64,000 nucleotides of DNA from Paenibacillus daejeonensis DSM 15491 (GCF_000378385.1 NZ_KB899659.1:1143418-1207417), one strand, 5' to 3'; positions 9,305 through 19,371 are shown, numbered from the stretch's first letter. Notes: generated by a model not told the origin, from the letters alone. Numbers and translations are program-made.

Positions 9305-10468
9305 ATGAAGGAAAAGATTTGGACGCTTGGCATTCTGGTCGCTCCTGGTGACATCGATGGTGAAGCCAAGGCACACGGGAATGCTCAGCGTCCCCCCGAG
9401 GAACGCTTGTGCCGTGCTTTGAGCCTGCGTGCACCTGCCTACGGAATGCGAGTGATCGTATTTTCCGCAACGGGTTTCGATGAGGAGAACAGAAGACTGT
9501 GGGGGTGGCAGCTGCGGCATGATGCATGGCAGCACATGCCAGTACCCTTGCCAGATATCGTATATAACCGCAGCTTCTGTGCCTCCCCAGAGGAACGCCG
9601 GCGAAGCCGGGACGGCCTGCTCGCCCTATCGCGCCACCATTCCTGGATCAGTCTGGGGGGGCAGCTGCCAGGTAAACTGCGTGTCGACCGCTGGCTTCGA
9701 TCAGAACCGGATAGCCGCCGGCTCCTGCCTCCCTCTGCGCTGCTCAAGGATACTACGCAGCTGCTTCAATGGCTGGCGGCTTATCCAGGCGGATTGTTCG
9801 TCAAGCCGGATGGCGGCATGCAAGGGCGCGGTGCAATGAAGCTAAGCCGAAGCGCCCGCGGGCTTCCCCTGCTTCTCGAAGGCCGTACACGAACGAATCA
9901 ATCCTTCCGTCTGAGCTCTCTGCCCGAGAACGTCATGGAGCAGATCCGGAGTATCGGGGGGCGGGGACGTTATGTCATGCAGCCATTCCTACAGCTATCG
10001 GATCCCGAAGGCCGTCCCTTCGATCTCCGCGTCCTCGTACAGAAGGATGGCAGCGGCCGCTGGTCCCTGACGGGCTCGGCCGTTAGACGCGGAACTGCCG
10101 ATTCCATCACCTCCAATCTGCACGGTGGCGGAGAGGCCATCTCTGCGGCCCCGGCACTTACGCAGTGGTTCGGGTCCGAGCGCGCAGCCCAACTGCTTCC
10201 GGAGCTGACAGACGTCAGCTTGCGGCTGGCTGCGCGGCTGGAAGAGCGGGCGGGCCGGCTCGTAGAGTTGGGATTGGATTACGGTTTGGATCGGAGCGGC
10301 CGCTTATGGCTGCTGGAAGCCAACAGCAAGCCCGGACGGAGAATCTTTGCCTTGACAGATGATCAAGTGGCCGATGAACGCTCGGTTCATCGCCCGTTGC
10401 AATATGCCCGCGCATTGGTTGACCGCAAGCCGCGCTGCGGGAACAACTTTCAGGAGGTCCATTCATGA
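9305..10468 (+). CDS. YheC/YheD-family ATP-grasp protein 2 (short form)
   Basis: This is a 387-residue paralogue lacking the ~105-residue N-terminal domain of the long forms and beginning directly at the TLGILVAPGD strand. ATP-grasp motifs are intact: LFVKPDGGMQGRGAM, RPFDLRVLVQKD and LDRSGRLWLLEANSKPGR. It is rich in arginine, more so than its neighbours. An AGGTGGGG site precedes the ATG, and its stop overlaps the next start as ATGA, which implies translational coupling. The role is inferred from the family; no substrate can be read from the sequence. Confidence 0.85.
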   Translation: MKEKIWTLGILVAPGDIDGEAKAHGNAQRPPEERLCRALSLRAPAYGMRVIVFSATGFDEENRRLWGWQLRHDAWQHMPVPLPDIVYNRSFCASPEERRRSRDGLLALSRHHSWISLGGQLPGKLRVDRWLRSEPDSRRLLPPSALLKDTTQLLQWLAAYPGGLFVKPDGGMQGRGAMKLSRSARGLPLLLEGRTRTNQSFRLSSLPENVMEQIRSIGGRGRYVMQPFLQLSDPEGRPFDLRVLVQKDGSGRWSLTGSAVRRGTADSITSNLHGGGEAISAAPALTQWFGSERAAQLLPELTDVSLRLAARLEERAGRLVELGLDYGLDRSGRLWLLEANSKPGRRIFALTDDQVADERSVHRPLQYARALVDRKPRCGNNFQEVHS

Positions 10469-11838
10469 GCTTGACTTATTGCAATGTGCATTTTTCCCAG
10501 CAACCCGATAAAGTGGTCTACCTGTCTGCCCCACTCATCAAGCAATTGAAACTGTCGGGCAAGAAGTCCTTGCATATCAAATTGGGGAAGGAAGTCGTTA
10601 CTGCTGCCGTCCGTTCGGTGAAACGCCAAGGCAACCATCTGTATTTGTCGGCAGGTGTGCGGCGTTCCATTCGAGTCCCCAAAATCGGCAACATCCAGCT
10701 GAACATTTCGGAAAATGAAGTGCAACTGGGACCGCTGATCGGCGTATTGACGGATTCCGGTTTTCGCTCTTCCGGCATGCCGTTCGGCTCCCGGACCGGT
10801 TTTATCCGGCAGCTGCTGAAGATTGGCGAGAAAAAAGCCTATCTGTTTGCTTTTACACCTCGTGATATCAATTGGCAAGACGAAACGATCAACGGTTATT
10901 TTCTGAATGCGCAAGGTGGCTGGTACCGCAAAGTCGTACCCCTGCCAGATGTCGTCTACAATCGTTTGCCGAGCCGCAAAGCGGAAACCACCACCTCCAT
11001 CACCTCACTGCGGGAGCGATTCATACGCAAGAAGATCCCGTTCTTCAATTGGAGCTTCTTCAATAAATCGGATGTGTATAAATTGCTGGATGGCGATTTG
11101 GAGGCTGCCAAACATTTGCCGGAATCGTATTCCAATCCCTCCCCCGAGCGGATCAAAGAGCTGCTGGAACGCCATCAATTTGCCTATTATAAGCCGTCGG
11201 CGGGCAGTCTCGGCAATGGCATTTACAGATTGACCTATCATCCCAAGCGGGGCTATTTCGCCAGATACCGCCGTGGCGGCAGCAACGTGCTGCTGCGCTT
11301 CAACAGCTTCAACAGCCTCATGCGGATGCTCAACGCCAGACATGGCAGCGGCGGCACGAGCCGCTATGTGATCCAACAGGGAATTCGACTCGTTGAGATC
11401 GACGGGTGCCCCCTTGATTTTCGTTTCCATATGCACAAGAACGGTAAGAACGAGTGGGTTCCTGCCGGAATTGGCGCCAAAAAAGCCGGTCGCGGCAGTG
11501 TAACAACCCATATCAAGAATGGCGGCTCGCTCATGACGCCCGAACAGGCACTGGGGCGCACATTCGGCGAACGATCCGGCGAGGTATTGGATTATGCCAA
11601 ACGTATCGCCATTAAACTATCGGAAGCCATTGAGCGCAACTTCCCGCATACGCTGGGTGAACTGGGCCTAGATCTGGGGATCGACAAAGAAGGCGAGGTT
11701 TATATGTTTGAAGCCAATGCCAAGCCTGGACGCTCGATCTTCAAGCATCCCGCGCTACGGGAGCAGGGCCGCGCTTCGCTGACTTATATTCTTGAGCACA
11801 GTCTCTTCCTGAGCCGTTTTCGCAGGAGGGATAATTAA
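10465..11838 (+). CDS. YheC/YheD-family ATP-grasp protein 3 (long form)
   Basis: This is a 457-residue YheD-like protein with the full N-terminal beta-rich domain (residues 1-90), the GPLIGVLTDSGF junction and an intact ATP-grasp core: YYKPSAGSLGNGIYRL, CPLDFRFHMHKN and GIDKEGEVYMFEANAKPGR. The ATG overlaps the previous stop by four bases and has AGGAGG upstream. Its stop (TAATG) overlaps the next start by one base. It is presumed to act with its neighbours in the mother cell or on the coat. Confidence 0.87.
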   Translation: MSLTYCNVHFSQQPDKVVYLSAPLIKQLKLSGKKSLHIKLGKEVVTAAVRSVKRQGNHLYLSAGVRRSIRVPKIGNIQLNISENEVQLGPLIGVLTDSGFRSSGMPFGSRTGFIRQLLKIGEKKAYLFAFTPRDINWQDETINGYFLNAQGGWYRKVVPLPDVVYNRLPSRKAETTTSITSLRERFIRKKIPFFNWSFFNKSDVYKLLDGDLEAAKHLPESYSNPSPERIKELLERHQFAYYKPSAGSLGNGIYRLTYHPKRGYFARYRRGGSNVLLRFNSFNSLMRMLNARHGSGGTSRYVIQQGIRLVEIDGCPLDFRFHMHKNGKNEWVPAGIGAKKAGRGSVTTHIKNGGSLMTPEQALGRTFGERSGEVLDYAKRIAIKLSEAIERNFPHTLGELGLDLGIDKEGEVYMFEANAKPGRSIFKHPALREQGRASLTYILEHSLFLSRFRRRDN

Positions 11839-12995
11839 TGGAGCTTGAAGTATCGCAGAGTCCAACCATGGGCTATCTGACGCATAGCAAGCCTGTCATG
11901 GCCATCTTGACAATCGAAGATGATCTGCATGAGTTTCGCGGTAACCGCAACAATTTCGCTGATTTGATCAAGGCGGGCCGCGATTCCGGCTTTATCGCGT
12001 ATGTGCTGACTACCAATCAAGTGAAGCTGTCGCAAAAACGGCTCAAAGGCTTCACCTTCTCTGAAGAAACGAAAACCTGGGTCCAAAAGCTCTTCCCCCT
12101 GCCGAATGTGGTGTACAACCGCATTCCGCAGCGGGAGGATGAGCTGCAGCCGGTCGTTAGAAAAAAGCTGAACGCACTCATGAAGCATCCACAGATCCAT
12201 CTATTTAACCCGGCCTTCTTCAACAAATGGAGTTTGTTCGAATGGCTCAATCTTTCACGGACAACCAAACCCTTTATCCCAACCACAAGACGTCTGGTAA
12301 CACCGGTCGGACTGGGACGAATGCTGCGCAAGCATTCGTTCCTCTATCTCAAGCCCATCAGCGGCAAGGCAGGCATGGGGATCATGACCATCAAGCTGCA
12401 GCCCGAGAAGACCATGCCGTACCGGTTAAAATATCAGGAAAAGAAGAAAAGCGTCACCTATCGCTGCGCCAATCTTGCCAAGTTGTGGGTTCGCATCAAA
12501 AAGCAGGGCACGGGTGAAGCCTATATCGCACAGCAAGGGATTGAGCTGGCATCCTACCAGACCCGTCCCTTCGACCTGCGAGCCTTGCTTCAAAAAAACC
12601 AGCGGGGTCAGTGGGATATAACAGGCATTGGCGCCAGGCTGGCAGGAACCGCCAGTATCACTACCCATGTGCCCCGCGGTGGTTCCATTGAAGACCCAGA
12701 AAAGCTGCTCATCCACTTCTTCGGCCATGAGCAAGCCCGTAAAATCCTTATCCATGTGCGTAATAACGCGCTGCTGATTGCCAAGCAAATTGAACGGGGC
12801 AGCGGCAGCCGGCTGGGTGAGATGTCCATGGACCTGGGCGTGGATGTGAGCGGGCAAGTCTGGTTTTTTGAAGCCAATTCCAAACCGATGAAATTCGATG
12901 AACAGCATATCCGCAAGAAATCTCTGGAACGCATCTATCATTACAGTATGTACCTGATTAAACAACATGCCGGGCGTGCAGCAGCAAAAAGCTAA
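11838..12995 (+). CDS. YheC/YheD-family ATP-grasp protein 4 (short form)
   Basis: This is a 385-residue short-form paralogue. Motifs include LYLKPISGKAGMGIM, RPFDLRALLQKN and LGVDVSGQVWFFEANSKPMKF, so the lysine, DxR and E-x-N residues of the fold are kept. It carries many lysines, in contrast to the arginine-rich second copy. The start codon shares one base with the preceding stop and has AGGAGGG upstream. The C-terminal tail is basic. No other domain is evident. Confidence 0.86.
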   Translation: MELEVSQSPTMGYLTHSKPVMAILTIEDDLHEFRGNRNNFADLIKAGRDSGFIAYVLTTNQVKLSQKRLKGFTFSEETKTWVQKLFPLPNVVYNRIPQREDELQPVVRKKLNALMKHPQIHLFNPAFFNKWSLFEWLNLSRTTKPFIPTTRRLVTPVGLGRMLRKHSFLYLKPISGKAGMGIMTIKLQPEKTMPYRLKYQEKKKSVTYRCANLAKLWVRIKKQGTGEAYIAQQGIELASYQTRPFDLRALLQKNQRGQWDITGIGARLAGTASITTHVPRGGSIEDPEKLLIHFFGHEQARKILIHVRNNALLIAKQIERGSGSRLGEMSMDLGVDVSGQVWFFEANSKPMKFDEQHIRKKSLERIYHYSMYLIKQHAGRAAAKS

Positions 12996-13017
12996 ATCAC
13001 TCTGAGGAGGTTAAGGC

Positions 13018-14160
13018 ATGCCCCAGCCTGTACTAGGCATACTGACTCTGTATTTGAATGATAACCGGCTGCTGGAAGAAAGAAGTATCTACCAGAAGAT
13101 GACCGTAGCCGGAGCTAAAATGGGGCTACGGGTACTCGTCTTCACGCCTGAAGATGTCAACTACAAGCAGCATCGGATTCATGCGATGTTCTATCACCCG
13201 GAGACCCGCCAATGGACGCGGAAGTGGACCCCTTTCCCGGATATGATCTTCGATCGGTGCCGAATTCAGAGGAGCTACCGCTTTGAGCAGCTCAAGCGTT
13301 TCCGCTCGGTTTATGGTCATCTGACATTTCTTAATCGGCCTCTTCGTAACAAGTGGACCGTCTACAAGCGTCTGTCCGGTGAAAGCCGGTTCCGTCCATA
13401 CCTGCCTTATACCCGCATGATCGAAGGTAAACGAGATATCCAAGACATGCTGCTCAAATATCCGCTGCTCTATCTCAAGCCGATTAATGGCACCGGGGGA
13501 CGTGGGATACTCCGGATCGAGCGGCAGCAGCGTGGTACCTGGCTGATTCAGGGCCGGGATCACAGCCGCCGCATTATCAAGCCAAGCACCGTCTCTGCTT
13601 CAGCGCTCCACAACAAACTGGCCGCATGGGATATGAAGCAGCGCAAGTACATTATCCAACAGGGAATCGCCATTAAGCTCTCTGGGGGACGGGTCCATGA
13701 CTACCGGATGCTTGTTCAGAAAAACCGGCAGGGGGAGTGGGAAGTAACCGGATGTGCAGGAAGGGTCGGAGCACCCGGCAGCATCACTTCAAACCTGCAT
13801 GGCGGCGGCCATGCCATGATGATGTCTACCCTGCTAAAACGGTGGATTGGCGATGAGGCCAAGCAAAAGAAAGTAGTGGAGGATGCGGAGCAGTTCAGTG
13901 TCCAGGTCGCTGCCTATCTAGAACAAAGCTATGGGCGATTATGTGAGTTGGCACTGGACCTGGCTATTGATCGAAGCGGTCAGATCTGGCTGCTGGAGGT
14001 TAATCCGAAGCCTGCACGGGAAGTGTTCGCACGCGCAGGAGACCGGCATACGTACCAGCAAGCCATCATCAAGCCCTTGGAATATGCGCTAGGGCTATAC
14101 CAAAGAAAATCGCGTCGTTCGGACAATGACCCTATACAAACAGGACCCGACAATGCGTAA
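13018..14160 (+). CDS. YheC/YheD-family ATP-grasp protein 5 (short form)
   Basis: This is a 380-residue short-form paralogue that closes the array. It keeps LYLKPINGTGGRGIL, RVHDYRMLVQKN and LAIDRSGQIWLLEVNPKPARE. In the second motif Tyr takes the place of the Phe/Leu seen in the other four copies. GAGGAGG lies upstream of the ATG, 22 nt after the previous stop. The last codons run into the left arm of a terminator hairpin, which marks the end of the operon. Confidence 0.86.
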   Translation: MPQPVLGILTLYLNDNRLLEERSIYQKMTVAGAKMGLRVLVFTPEDVNYKQHRIHAMFYHPETRQWTRKWTPFPDMIFDRCRIQRSYRFEQLKRFRSVYGHLTFLNRPLRNKWTVYKRLSGESRFRPYLPYTRMIEGKRDIQDMLLKYPLLYLKPINGTGGRGILRIERQQRGTWLIQGRDHSRRIIKPSTVSASALHNKLAAWDMKQRKYIIQQGIAIKLSGGRVHDYRMLVQKNRQGEWEVTGCAGRVGAPGSITSNLHGGGHAMMMSTLLKRWIGDEAKQKKVVEDAEQFSVQVAAYLEQSYGRLCELALDLAIDRSGQIWLLEVNPKPAREVFARAGDRHTYQQAIIKPLEYALGLYQRKSRRSDNDPIQTGPDNA

Positions 14161-14180
14161 GCGCATTTCGGGTCCCTTTT
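14143..14180 (+). terminator. Terminator of the five-gene ATP-grasp operon
   Basis: A stem of GGACCCGA (14143-14150) plus AATGCG pairs with CGCATT and TCGGGTCC (14162-14175) around a TAAG loop with one bulged C, followed by CTTTTATT. The left arm overlaps the stop codon region of the last gene. Confidence 0.8.
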
Positions 14181-14193
14181 ATTCAACGCCCAT

Positions 14194-14874
14194 TTATTTA
14201 GAAGGGAGCAGCTCAAGCAGCTCAGGAAAGGTGTGTATCAGCGCATCTGCTCCAGCGAGTTCTTCGTCGCGTCCGAACCCGGCATACTGACAGCCGATCA
14301 CAGGCAGCCCGTTGTTCTTGCCTGCCTCGACGTCAGAGGAACGGTCCCCTACCATCCAAGCCGTCTCAAGCTGGTGATCCTGTATTAACCGGGCGACCAG
14401 ATCCACCTTGGAGGCCGTTGCATACTGGCCCGCGCTGTACAAGCCGTCGAACAGCGAATCCAGCTGCTTCACCTTGGATATGCCCCTTACGTAATCTTCC
14501 AGCCCATTGCTGGCAACAAATAGCTTGATTCCCCGGCCATGAAGCTCTCGCAAGGTTTCCTCGACACCAGGGTATAGATCGCCTTGACCGGCATCCAGCC
14601 CTTCGAGCTCGTACTGCAGCATAAGCTCGTCAGCCCGTCTGTGAGCCGCGCTGCTGCCGCCGGGCATGACCCGGTGCCAGATATCCTCCAGCAGCATCCC
14701 CAGGCAGCCCAGCATAATCTCGACGGGCGGCGTCGGCTCGGTATACAGCCCCTCCTCCCGCAGTTGGTTGAACAACCGTTCATGCACATGAATGAGCAGG
14801 GTTTCTGTCTGCAGCAGCGTACCATCCATATCGAATATGATGGCTTGCGGCTGTGGTCCTATTTTGTCTGTCAT
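14194..14874 (-). CDS. HAD-family hydrolase (phosphoglycolate phosphatase/PpaX-like)
   Basis: This is a 226-residue haloacid-dehalogenase-type phosphatase. Motif I is IIFDMDGTLL near residue 13, motif II is FVASNG near 122, motif III is the ASK lysine near 155, and motif IV is MVGDRSSDVEAGKNNG near 175. A helical cap lies between motifs I and II, as in Gph/PpaX-like enzymes. The substrate is not readable from sequence. The ATG at 14874 has AGGAG seven nt upstream; another ATG two codons earlier is also possible. It is convergent with the ATP-grasp array. Confidence 0.82.
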   Translation of the reverse strand: MTDKIGPQPQAIIFDMDGTLLQTETLLIHVHERLFNQLREEGLYTEPTPPVEIMLGCLGMLLEDIWHRVMPGGSSAAHRRADELMLQYELEGLDAGQGDLYPGVEETLRELHGRGIKLFVASNGLEDYVRGISKVKQLDSLFDGLYSAGQYATASKVDLVARLIQDHQLETAWMVGDRSSDVEAGKNNGLPVIGCQYAGFGRDEELAGADALIHTFPELLELLPSK

Positions 14875-14937
14875 GTTCATACTCCTCTCCAAGCGTAGTA
14901 ACCAGAATGCTGCTGCCTTAGCATGTGCTAAACAGCA

Positions 14938-14980
14938 GAAAAGCTGTCAACACGGCCTGTCGGCCATGCTGACAGCTTCT
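14938..14980 (-). terminator. Terminator of the odhAB operon
   Basis: Read on the minus strand, AAGCTGTCA and TGACAGCTT arms (14970-14978 and 14941-14949) enclose an inner GGCC-containing hairpin and are followed by TTTTC. It lies just past the odhB stop. Confidence 0.75.
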
Positions 14981-15007
14981 CTAGTTGCCCGCTGCCAAGC
15001 GTGCAGA

Positions 15008-16261
15008 CTAGCCTTCCAAAAGCAGGGATTCCGGATCTTCCAACAGGTTTTTGATGGTTACCAGGAACCGTACTGCTTCACTGCCGTCTACGATTCTGTG
15101 ATCATAGGACAGAGCGATATACATCATTGGGCGATTCTCCATGCCATCTTCGCTGGTTGCGACCGGACGGCGTTGAATCGTATGCATGCCCAGGATGCCG
15201 ACTTGTGGCGTATTGAGGATCGGCGTCGAGAGCAGCGAGCCAAAGACCCCGCCATTCGTGATGGTGAAGGTACCACCCTGCAGGTCGGAGAGCGCCAGCT
15301 TGTTCTCGCGAGCTTTGCCCGCCAGTTCACCAATGTTGCGCTCGATATCAGCAAAGCTGAGACGATCCGCATCACGTACAACCGGAACCACGAGGCCTTC
15401 TTTGGAAGCTACGGCAATTCCGATATCATAGAATTTCTTAACGAGAACATCCTCACCGTCAATCTCAGCATTAAGCAATGGGAAGGCTTTGAGCGCACCA
15501 ACTACTGCTTTGGTGAAGAACGACATGAACCCGAGATTGACATTATGCTTGTCTTGGAAGGATTGCTTGCGGCGTTTACGCACTTCCATAATTGCAGTCA
15601 TATCGACTTCGTTGAATGTAGTCAACATCGCTGCCGTACGTTGAGCCTCTACCAGACGGTTCGCAATCGTTTGTCTTCTGCGGGACATCCGCTGACGGTC
15701 GACAGGCTTGGCCGGGTTCTGCTCAGCTGCACTCGATTTTTGAGCAGGTGCGGAAGGAGCTTGCGCAGCAGCTGCCGGTTTATTCGCCGAGCTGATCGAG
15801 TCCTTGGACACTTTACCTGCCAGGTCAGAAGCTTCCTGCAGGCTGATGCCGCGTTCGCGAGCCAGCTTGCGCACAGACGGGGAAGCGTGCATCGCTGCCG
15901 TATCCGCAGCCTGAGTCGGTGTAGGCTGTTGCTGTGCTTGCGTTTCTTTCGCCTCTTTGGCCTCAGACGGGCTCGGAGCCGCTTCGCTTTTTGCAGGTTC
16001 AGCCGGAGCTGCTCCTGCACCGCTTGCCTCACCTGCACGAATCAGACCTACTGCTTCACCAACTTGGACCGTGTCGTTTTCGTTTTTATAAATTTTCTCT
16101 AGGATGCCGTCGGCTTCTGCATTGATCTCCAGATTAACTTTATCGGTTTCCAGTTCGAGCAGCAACTCGCCGAATTTGACGGTGTCGCCTTCTTTTTTGC
16201 TCCAGCTCGCAATTGTCCCTTCTGTGATCGATTCGCCCATTTCAGGTACTTTGATTTCCAT
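15008..16261 (-). CDS. odhB: Dihydrolipoyllysine-residue succinyltransferase (2-oxoglutarate dehydrogenase E2)
   Basis: This is a 417-residue E2 core of the 2-oxoglutarate dehydrogenase complex of the TCA cycle, moving the succinyl group from E1 to CoA. The lipoyl domain (residues 1-77) carries [11 protein letters not shown] with the lipoylated lysine. An Ala/Pro/Lys-rich linker (78-125) leads to a peripheral-subunit-binding region ([15 protein letters not shown], about 130-160) that looks shorter than usual. The catalytic domain ends with [16 protein letters not shown], containing the active-site His and Asp. It lies 28 nt downstream of odhA in one operon. The E3 gene is not in this window. 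Confidence 0.95.
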   Translation of the reverse strand: MEIKVPEMGESITEGTIASWSKKEGDTVKFGELLLELETDKVNLEINAEADGILEKIYKNENDTVQVGEAVGLIRAGEASGAGAAPAEPAKSEAAPSPSEAKEAKETQAQQQPTPTQAADTAAMHASPSVRKLARERGISLQEASDLAGKVSKDSISSANKPAAAAQAPSAPAQKSSAAEQNPAKPVDRQRMSRRRQTIANRLVEAQRTAAMLTTFNEVDMTAIMEVRKRRKQSFQDKHNVNLGFMSFFTKAVVGALKAFPLLNAEIDGEDVLVKKFYDIGIAVASKEGLVVPVVRDADRLSFADIERNIGELAGKARENKLALSDLQGGTFTITNGGVFGSLLSTPILNTPQVGILGMHTIQRRPVATSEDGMENRPMMYIALSYDHRIVDGSEAVRFLVTIKNLLEDPESLLLEG

Positions 16262-16289
16262 GAGTTAGCTGCCTCCTGTGTGATCTGTA

Positions 16290-19142
16290 TTAGGATTTAA
16301 CTTTGCTGTATTGTTCGGTTGGCGTAACGGCTTGCGAGATCAACCGGCTCTGCTCGAAGGCATGGACGGTCTGATATCCGCTAGCTGTACTGGAGCGCTC
16401 GGGACGGCCGATATATCGTACTGTGGTACCTTCAGGCGCCAGCGCACGCAGCTTCGGTTCCATGTAAGTCCAGCTTCCCATGTTTTTGGGCTCTTCCTGC
16501 AGCCAGACGATTTCTTTGAGCTTCGGCAGATTGCCGACAATGGCCTGTACTTCCTCTTCAGGGAACGGATAGAGACGTTCGACTCGGGCTACATGGACCC
16601 AGTCCTTGTCTTTCTCCGAAGACAGTGCCTCGTCAAGATCGATAGCTACTTTGCCTGTGCACAGAACCAGACGCTCTACCTGTTTCGGTACAGCAGGAGC
16701 CGGCTCAAGCACCGGTTTGAAGGTACCTTCCGCCAGTTCCAGTCCCGGAGAGGCAACACGCGGGTTCCGGATCAGACTCTTCGGCGCCATGACGATCAAT
16801 GGTTTCGCATGTACGGTCTCTGCCAGTCCAGCCTGCAGTCTGAGCAAATGGAAATATTGCGCGGCGCTGGTCAGGTTGGCTACGGTCCAGTTACCTTCTG
16901 CCGAGTTCTGGAGGAAACGCTCGAGCCGAGCACTGGAATGCTCTGGCCCCTGTCCTTCATAACCATGCGGCAACAGCATGACGAGACTCGATTTTTGTCC
17001 CCACTTGACGCGACCGGCTGCGATGAATTGGTCAATGATAACCTGGGCGCAGTTCACGAAGTCGCCGTATTGCGCTTCCCACAGCACGAATGTTTCAGGC
17101 GAGAACACATTATAGCCGTACTCAAAGCCCAGGACGGCAACTTCGGAGAGCGGACTGTTATGAATGGCGAAGGACGCATTAGCCTGCGGCAATCGGTGCA
17201 GCGGCGAATAAGGAGCGCCCGTCTTCGCGTCGGTCAGAATCAAGTGGCGATGCGCAAACGTACCGCGCTGCACGTCCTGGCCGCTTAGACGAATCGGCTT
17301 GCCGTCCGAGAGAATCGTCGCAAAAGCTAGCGTCTCAGCCAATGCCCAGTCCACCTTGCCACCATCTTCCAAAGCATCAGCCCGGCGTTCCAGGATGCGC
17401 TTGAGCTTAGGATACACATTGAAATCCTTAGGGAAATCAAGGAGTTCCTTGTTAATGGTTTGCAGCAGCTTCAGGGAAACGGCTGTTTCCACATCTCCCT
17501 GGTGAGAGATACGCACAGGCTCGCTGACATGCTGTTCATTGTCGGAGCTTTCCTCGCGCTTGATTTGGTCGTATGCCTCCTGCAGCACTTTCCACCCTTC
17601 ATCGCGCATAGCGGCAGCCTGCTCCTGCGTGATGATCTTCGCCTCAACAAGCTCGTTCTCATACAAGGCGCTTGCCGTGAGATGATTGCGGACTTTCTCA
17701 TACATCAGCGGTTGGGTGACATCCGGGTCATCCGACTCGTTATGTCCGAATCTGCGGTAGCCTACCAGATCGATCAGGAAATCTTTCTTGAACCGGATGC
17801 GGTATTCCGATGCCAATCTGACGGCGGCGATACAAGCTTCCGGATTATCTGCATTGACATGGACAATTGGAATTTCATAGCCCTTGGCCAAGTCACTGGA
17901 ATAATGCGTTGAGCGGGCATCCTTGTTATCAGTTGTGAAGCCCAGACGGTTGTTGGCAATAAAATGAATCGTACCACCGTTGCGGTAACCGGTCAGTTTG
18001 TTGAAGTTCAGCGTTTCTGCTACAACGCCCTCGCCCGGGAATGCCGCGTCGCCGTGAATGAGAATCGCAACAGCTTTGGCAAATTCCAGATCGGGGAAGC
18101 CCCGCTTGCTGCGATCTTCCTGGGCAGCGCGTGTGAATCCTTCAACAACCGGATCAACATATTCAAGGTGACTCGGGTTGTTGGCAAGTTTAATCCGCGT
18201 CTTGCCGCTCTCTTGCACTGAACGGTAAGCGCCTAGATGGTACTTGACATCACCGGTCCAGCCGTAATTAATACCAATCGAGCCCTCGGAAGGAATGAGA
18301 TCCTTGTTCGGAGCATGATGGAATTCCGAGAATATTTTGCTATAAGGCTTGCCGAGCACATGCGCCAGTACATTAAGACGGCCACGGTGAGCCATTCCCA
18401 TCAGGATATGTTCTGCACCCTCATCAGCGAAGCGGTTGACGATGCCGTCAAGCATCGGTACCAGTGCATCGAGTCCTTCGATAGAGAACCGTTTTTGGCC
18501 AACGAATGTCCGGTGCAGGAATTGTTCAAACTGCTCAACCTGAATCAGCCTTTTCAGTAGCTCTACGCGCTCCTGAGAAGACAGGGTGAACAGTTCTTTA
18601 TTCGTCTCGACTTGCTCGTTCAACCATTTGCGTTCTTCTTCCACATACACGTGGCTGAATTCATACGCAACGGCATTCGTGTAAATTTTGGTTACCTTTT
18701 GAATGGCATCCCAGGCAGTGGTCACATCATCTTGGGCATTTTCCCAAATCAGGGAAGCAGGAATAGCCTTCAGTGACTCCGGGCTCAGATTGTATGTCTC
18801 CGGCTCCAGCAGGCGGGTGTCCGAAGGGGTACGGAGACTGAGCGGGTCCGTATCTGCCGCAAGATGTCCGTGCGTCCGTATATTCCACATCAGCTTGTCA
18901 GCGGCTACCACGTCTTTGAGCAGGGCCATTTGATCCCGCTGCACGGAGACAGGGGATGACTGGGAAACAGGAGACGCTTCCAAGCCTGCAGGCGGTGCTC
19001 CCCATTCATCGAACAAGGCGCGGGTAGCAGGGTCTACCGACTCCGGATCTCGCACATACAGATCATATTGCTCATACACATAACCCAGGTTCGGACCGAA
19101 GTAGGACGCCCAGGGGCCTTCCTTCGTATCACGTGTTGTCAT
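16290..19142 (-). CDS. odhA: 2-oxoglutarate dehydrogenase E1 component
   Basis: This is a 950-residue thiamine-diphosphate enzyme that decarboxylates 2-oxoglutarate and transfers succinyl to the E2 lipoyl group. The N-terminus (WASYFGPNLGYVYEQYDLYV) is the E2-binding type region of Bacillales OdhA. Central motifs include MGMAHRGRLNVL, HGDAAFPGEGVVAE (ThDP/Mg site) and YRRFGHNESDDP. The transketolase-like pyrimidine domain begins near residue 600 and includes HGYEGQGPEHSSARLERFL. The ATG at 19142 has GGAGAG eight nt upstream. It is the first gene of odhAB. Confidence 0.96.
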   Translation of the reverse strand: MTTRDTKEGPWASYFGPNLGYVYEQYDLYVRDPESVDPATRALFDEWGAPPAGLEASPVSQSSPVSVQRDQMALLKDVVAADKLMWNIRTHGHLAADTDPLSLRTPSDTRLLEPETYNLSPESLKAIPASLIWENAQDDVTTAWDAIQKVTKIYTNAVAYEFSHVYVEEERKWLNEQVETNKELFTLSSQERVELLKRLIQVEQFEQFLHRTFVGQKRFSIEGLDALVPMLDGIVNRFADEGAEHILMGMAHRGRLNVLAHVLGKPYSKIFSEFHHAPNKDLIPSEGSIGINYGWTGDVKYHLGAYRSVQESGKTRIKLANNPSHLEYVDPVVEGFTRAAQEDRSKRGFPDLEFAKAVAILIHGDAAFPGEGVVAETLNFNKLTGYRNGGTIHFIANNRLGFTTDNKDARSTHYSSDLAKGYEIPIVHVNADNPEACIAAVRLASEYRIRFKKDFLIDLVGYRRFGHNESDDPDVTQPLMYEKVRNHLTASALYENELVEAKIITQEQAAAMRDEGWKVLQEAYDQIKREESSDNEQHVSEPVRISHQGDVETAVSLKLLQTINKELLDFPKDFNVYPKLKRILERRADALEDGGKVDWALAETLAFATILSDGKPIRLSGQDVQRGTFAHRHLILTDAKTGAPYSPLHRLPQANASFAIHNSPLSEVAVLGFEYGYNVFSPETFVLWEAQYGDFVNCAQVIIDQFIAAGRVKWGQKSSLVMLLPHGYEGQGPEHSSARLERFLQNSAEGNWTVANLTSAAQYFHLLRLQAGLAETVHAKPLIVMAPKSLIRNPRVASPGLELAEGTFKPVLEPAPAVPKQVERLVLCTGKVAIDLDEALSSEKDKDWVHVARVERLYPFPEEEVQAIVGNLPKLKEIVWLQEEPKNMGSWTYMEPKLRALAPEGTTVRYIGRPERSSTASGYQTVHAFEQSRLISQAVTPTEQYSKVKS

Positions 19143-19331
19143 ACGTAAATCTCTCCATCCTCTGTTATATTCATAGTCAAGCATCTATAGATAAGCACTA
19201 ATATTAATAATACCCTTTTTGGCGTCAGAAGAAAAACATGAATCCATGAAAATAAAAATTCAATCGTCAATCACGCTTAAAATGTGACAAATTCAGTACA
19301 ATTTTAATTTTCTCCCGCTTGGATATAAAAA

Positions 19332-19371
19332 CAGGTGGCTCCCAGCCTGCTTTTCGACTGTTCGCACACCT
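19332..19371 (-). terminator. Possible terminator after the DUF445 gene
   Basis: On the minus strand CAGGTG and CACCTG pair around an inner GGCT/AGCC hairpin, followed by TTTTTAT. The outer stem is only six bp, so strength is uncertain. The rest of the 255-bp gap between the odhA start and the DUF445 stop shows nothing else clear apart from an AT-rich block near 19195-19260 that probably holds the odhAB promoter. Confidence 0.4.

Noticed and set aside
14792-16102. Long open frame (436 codons) on the plus strand opposite odhB
   Set aside because: It mirrors the codon structure of odhB, has no ribosome binding site or recognisable motif, and its product is Cys/Arg/Ser-rich like other antisense shadows.
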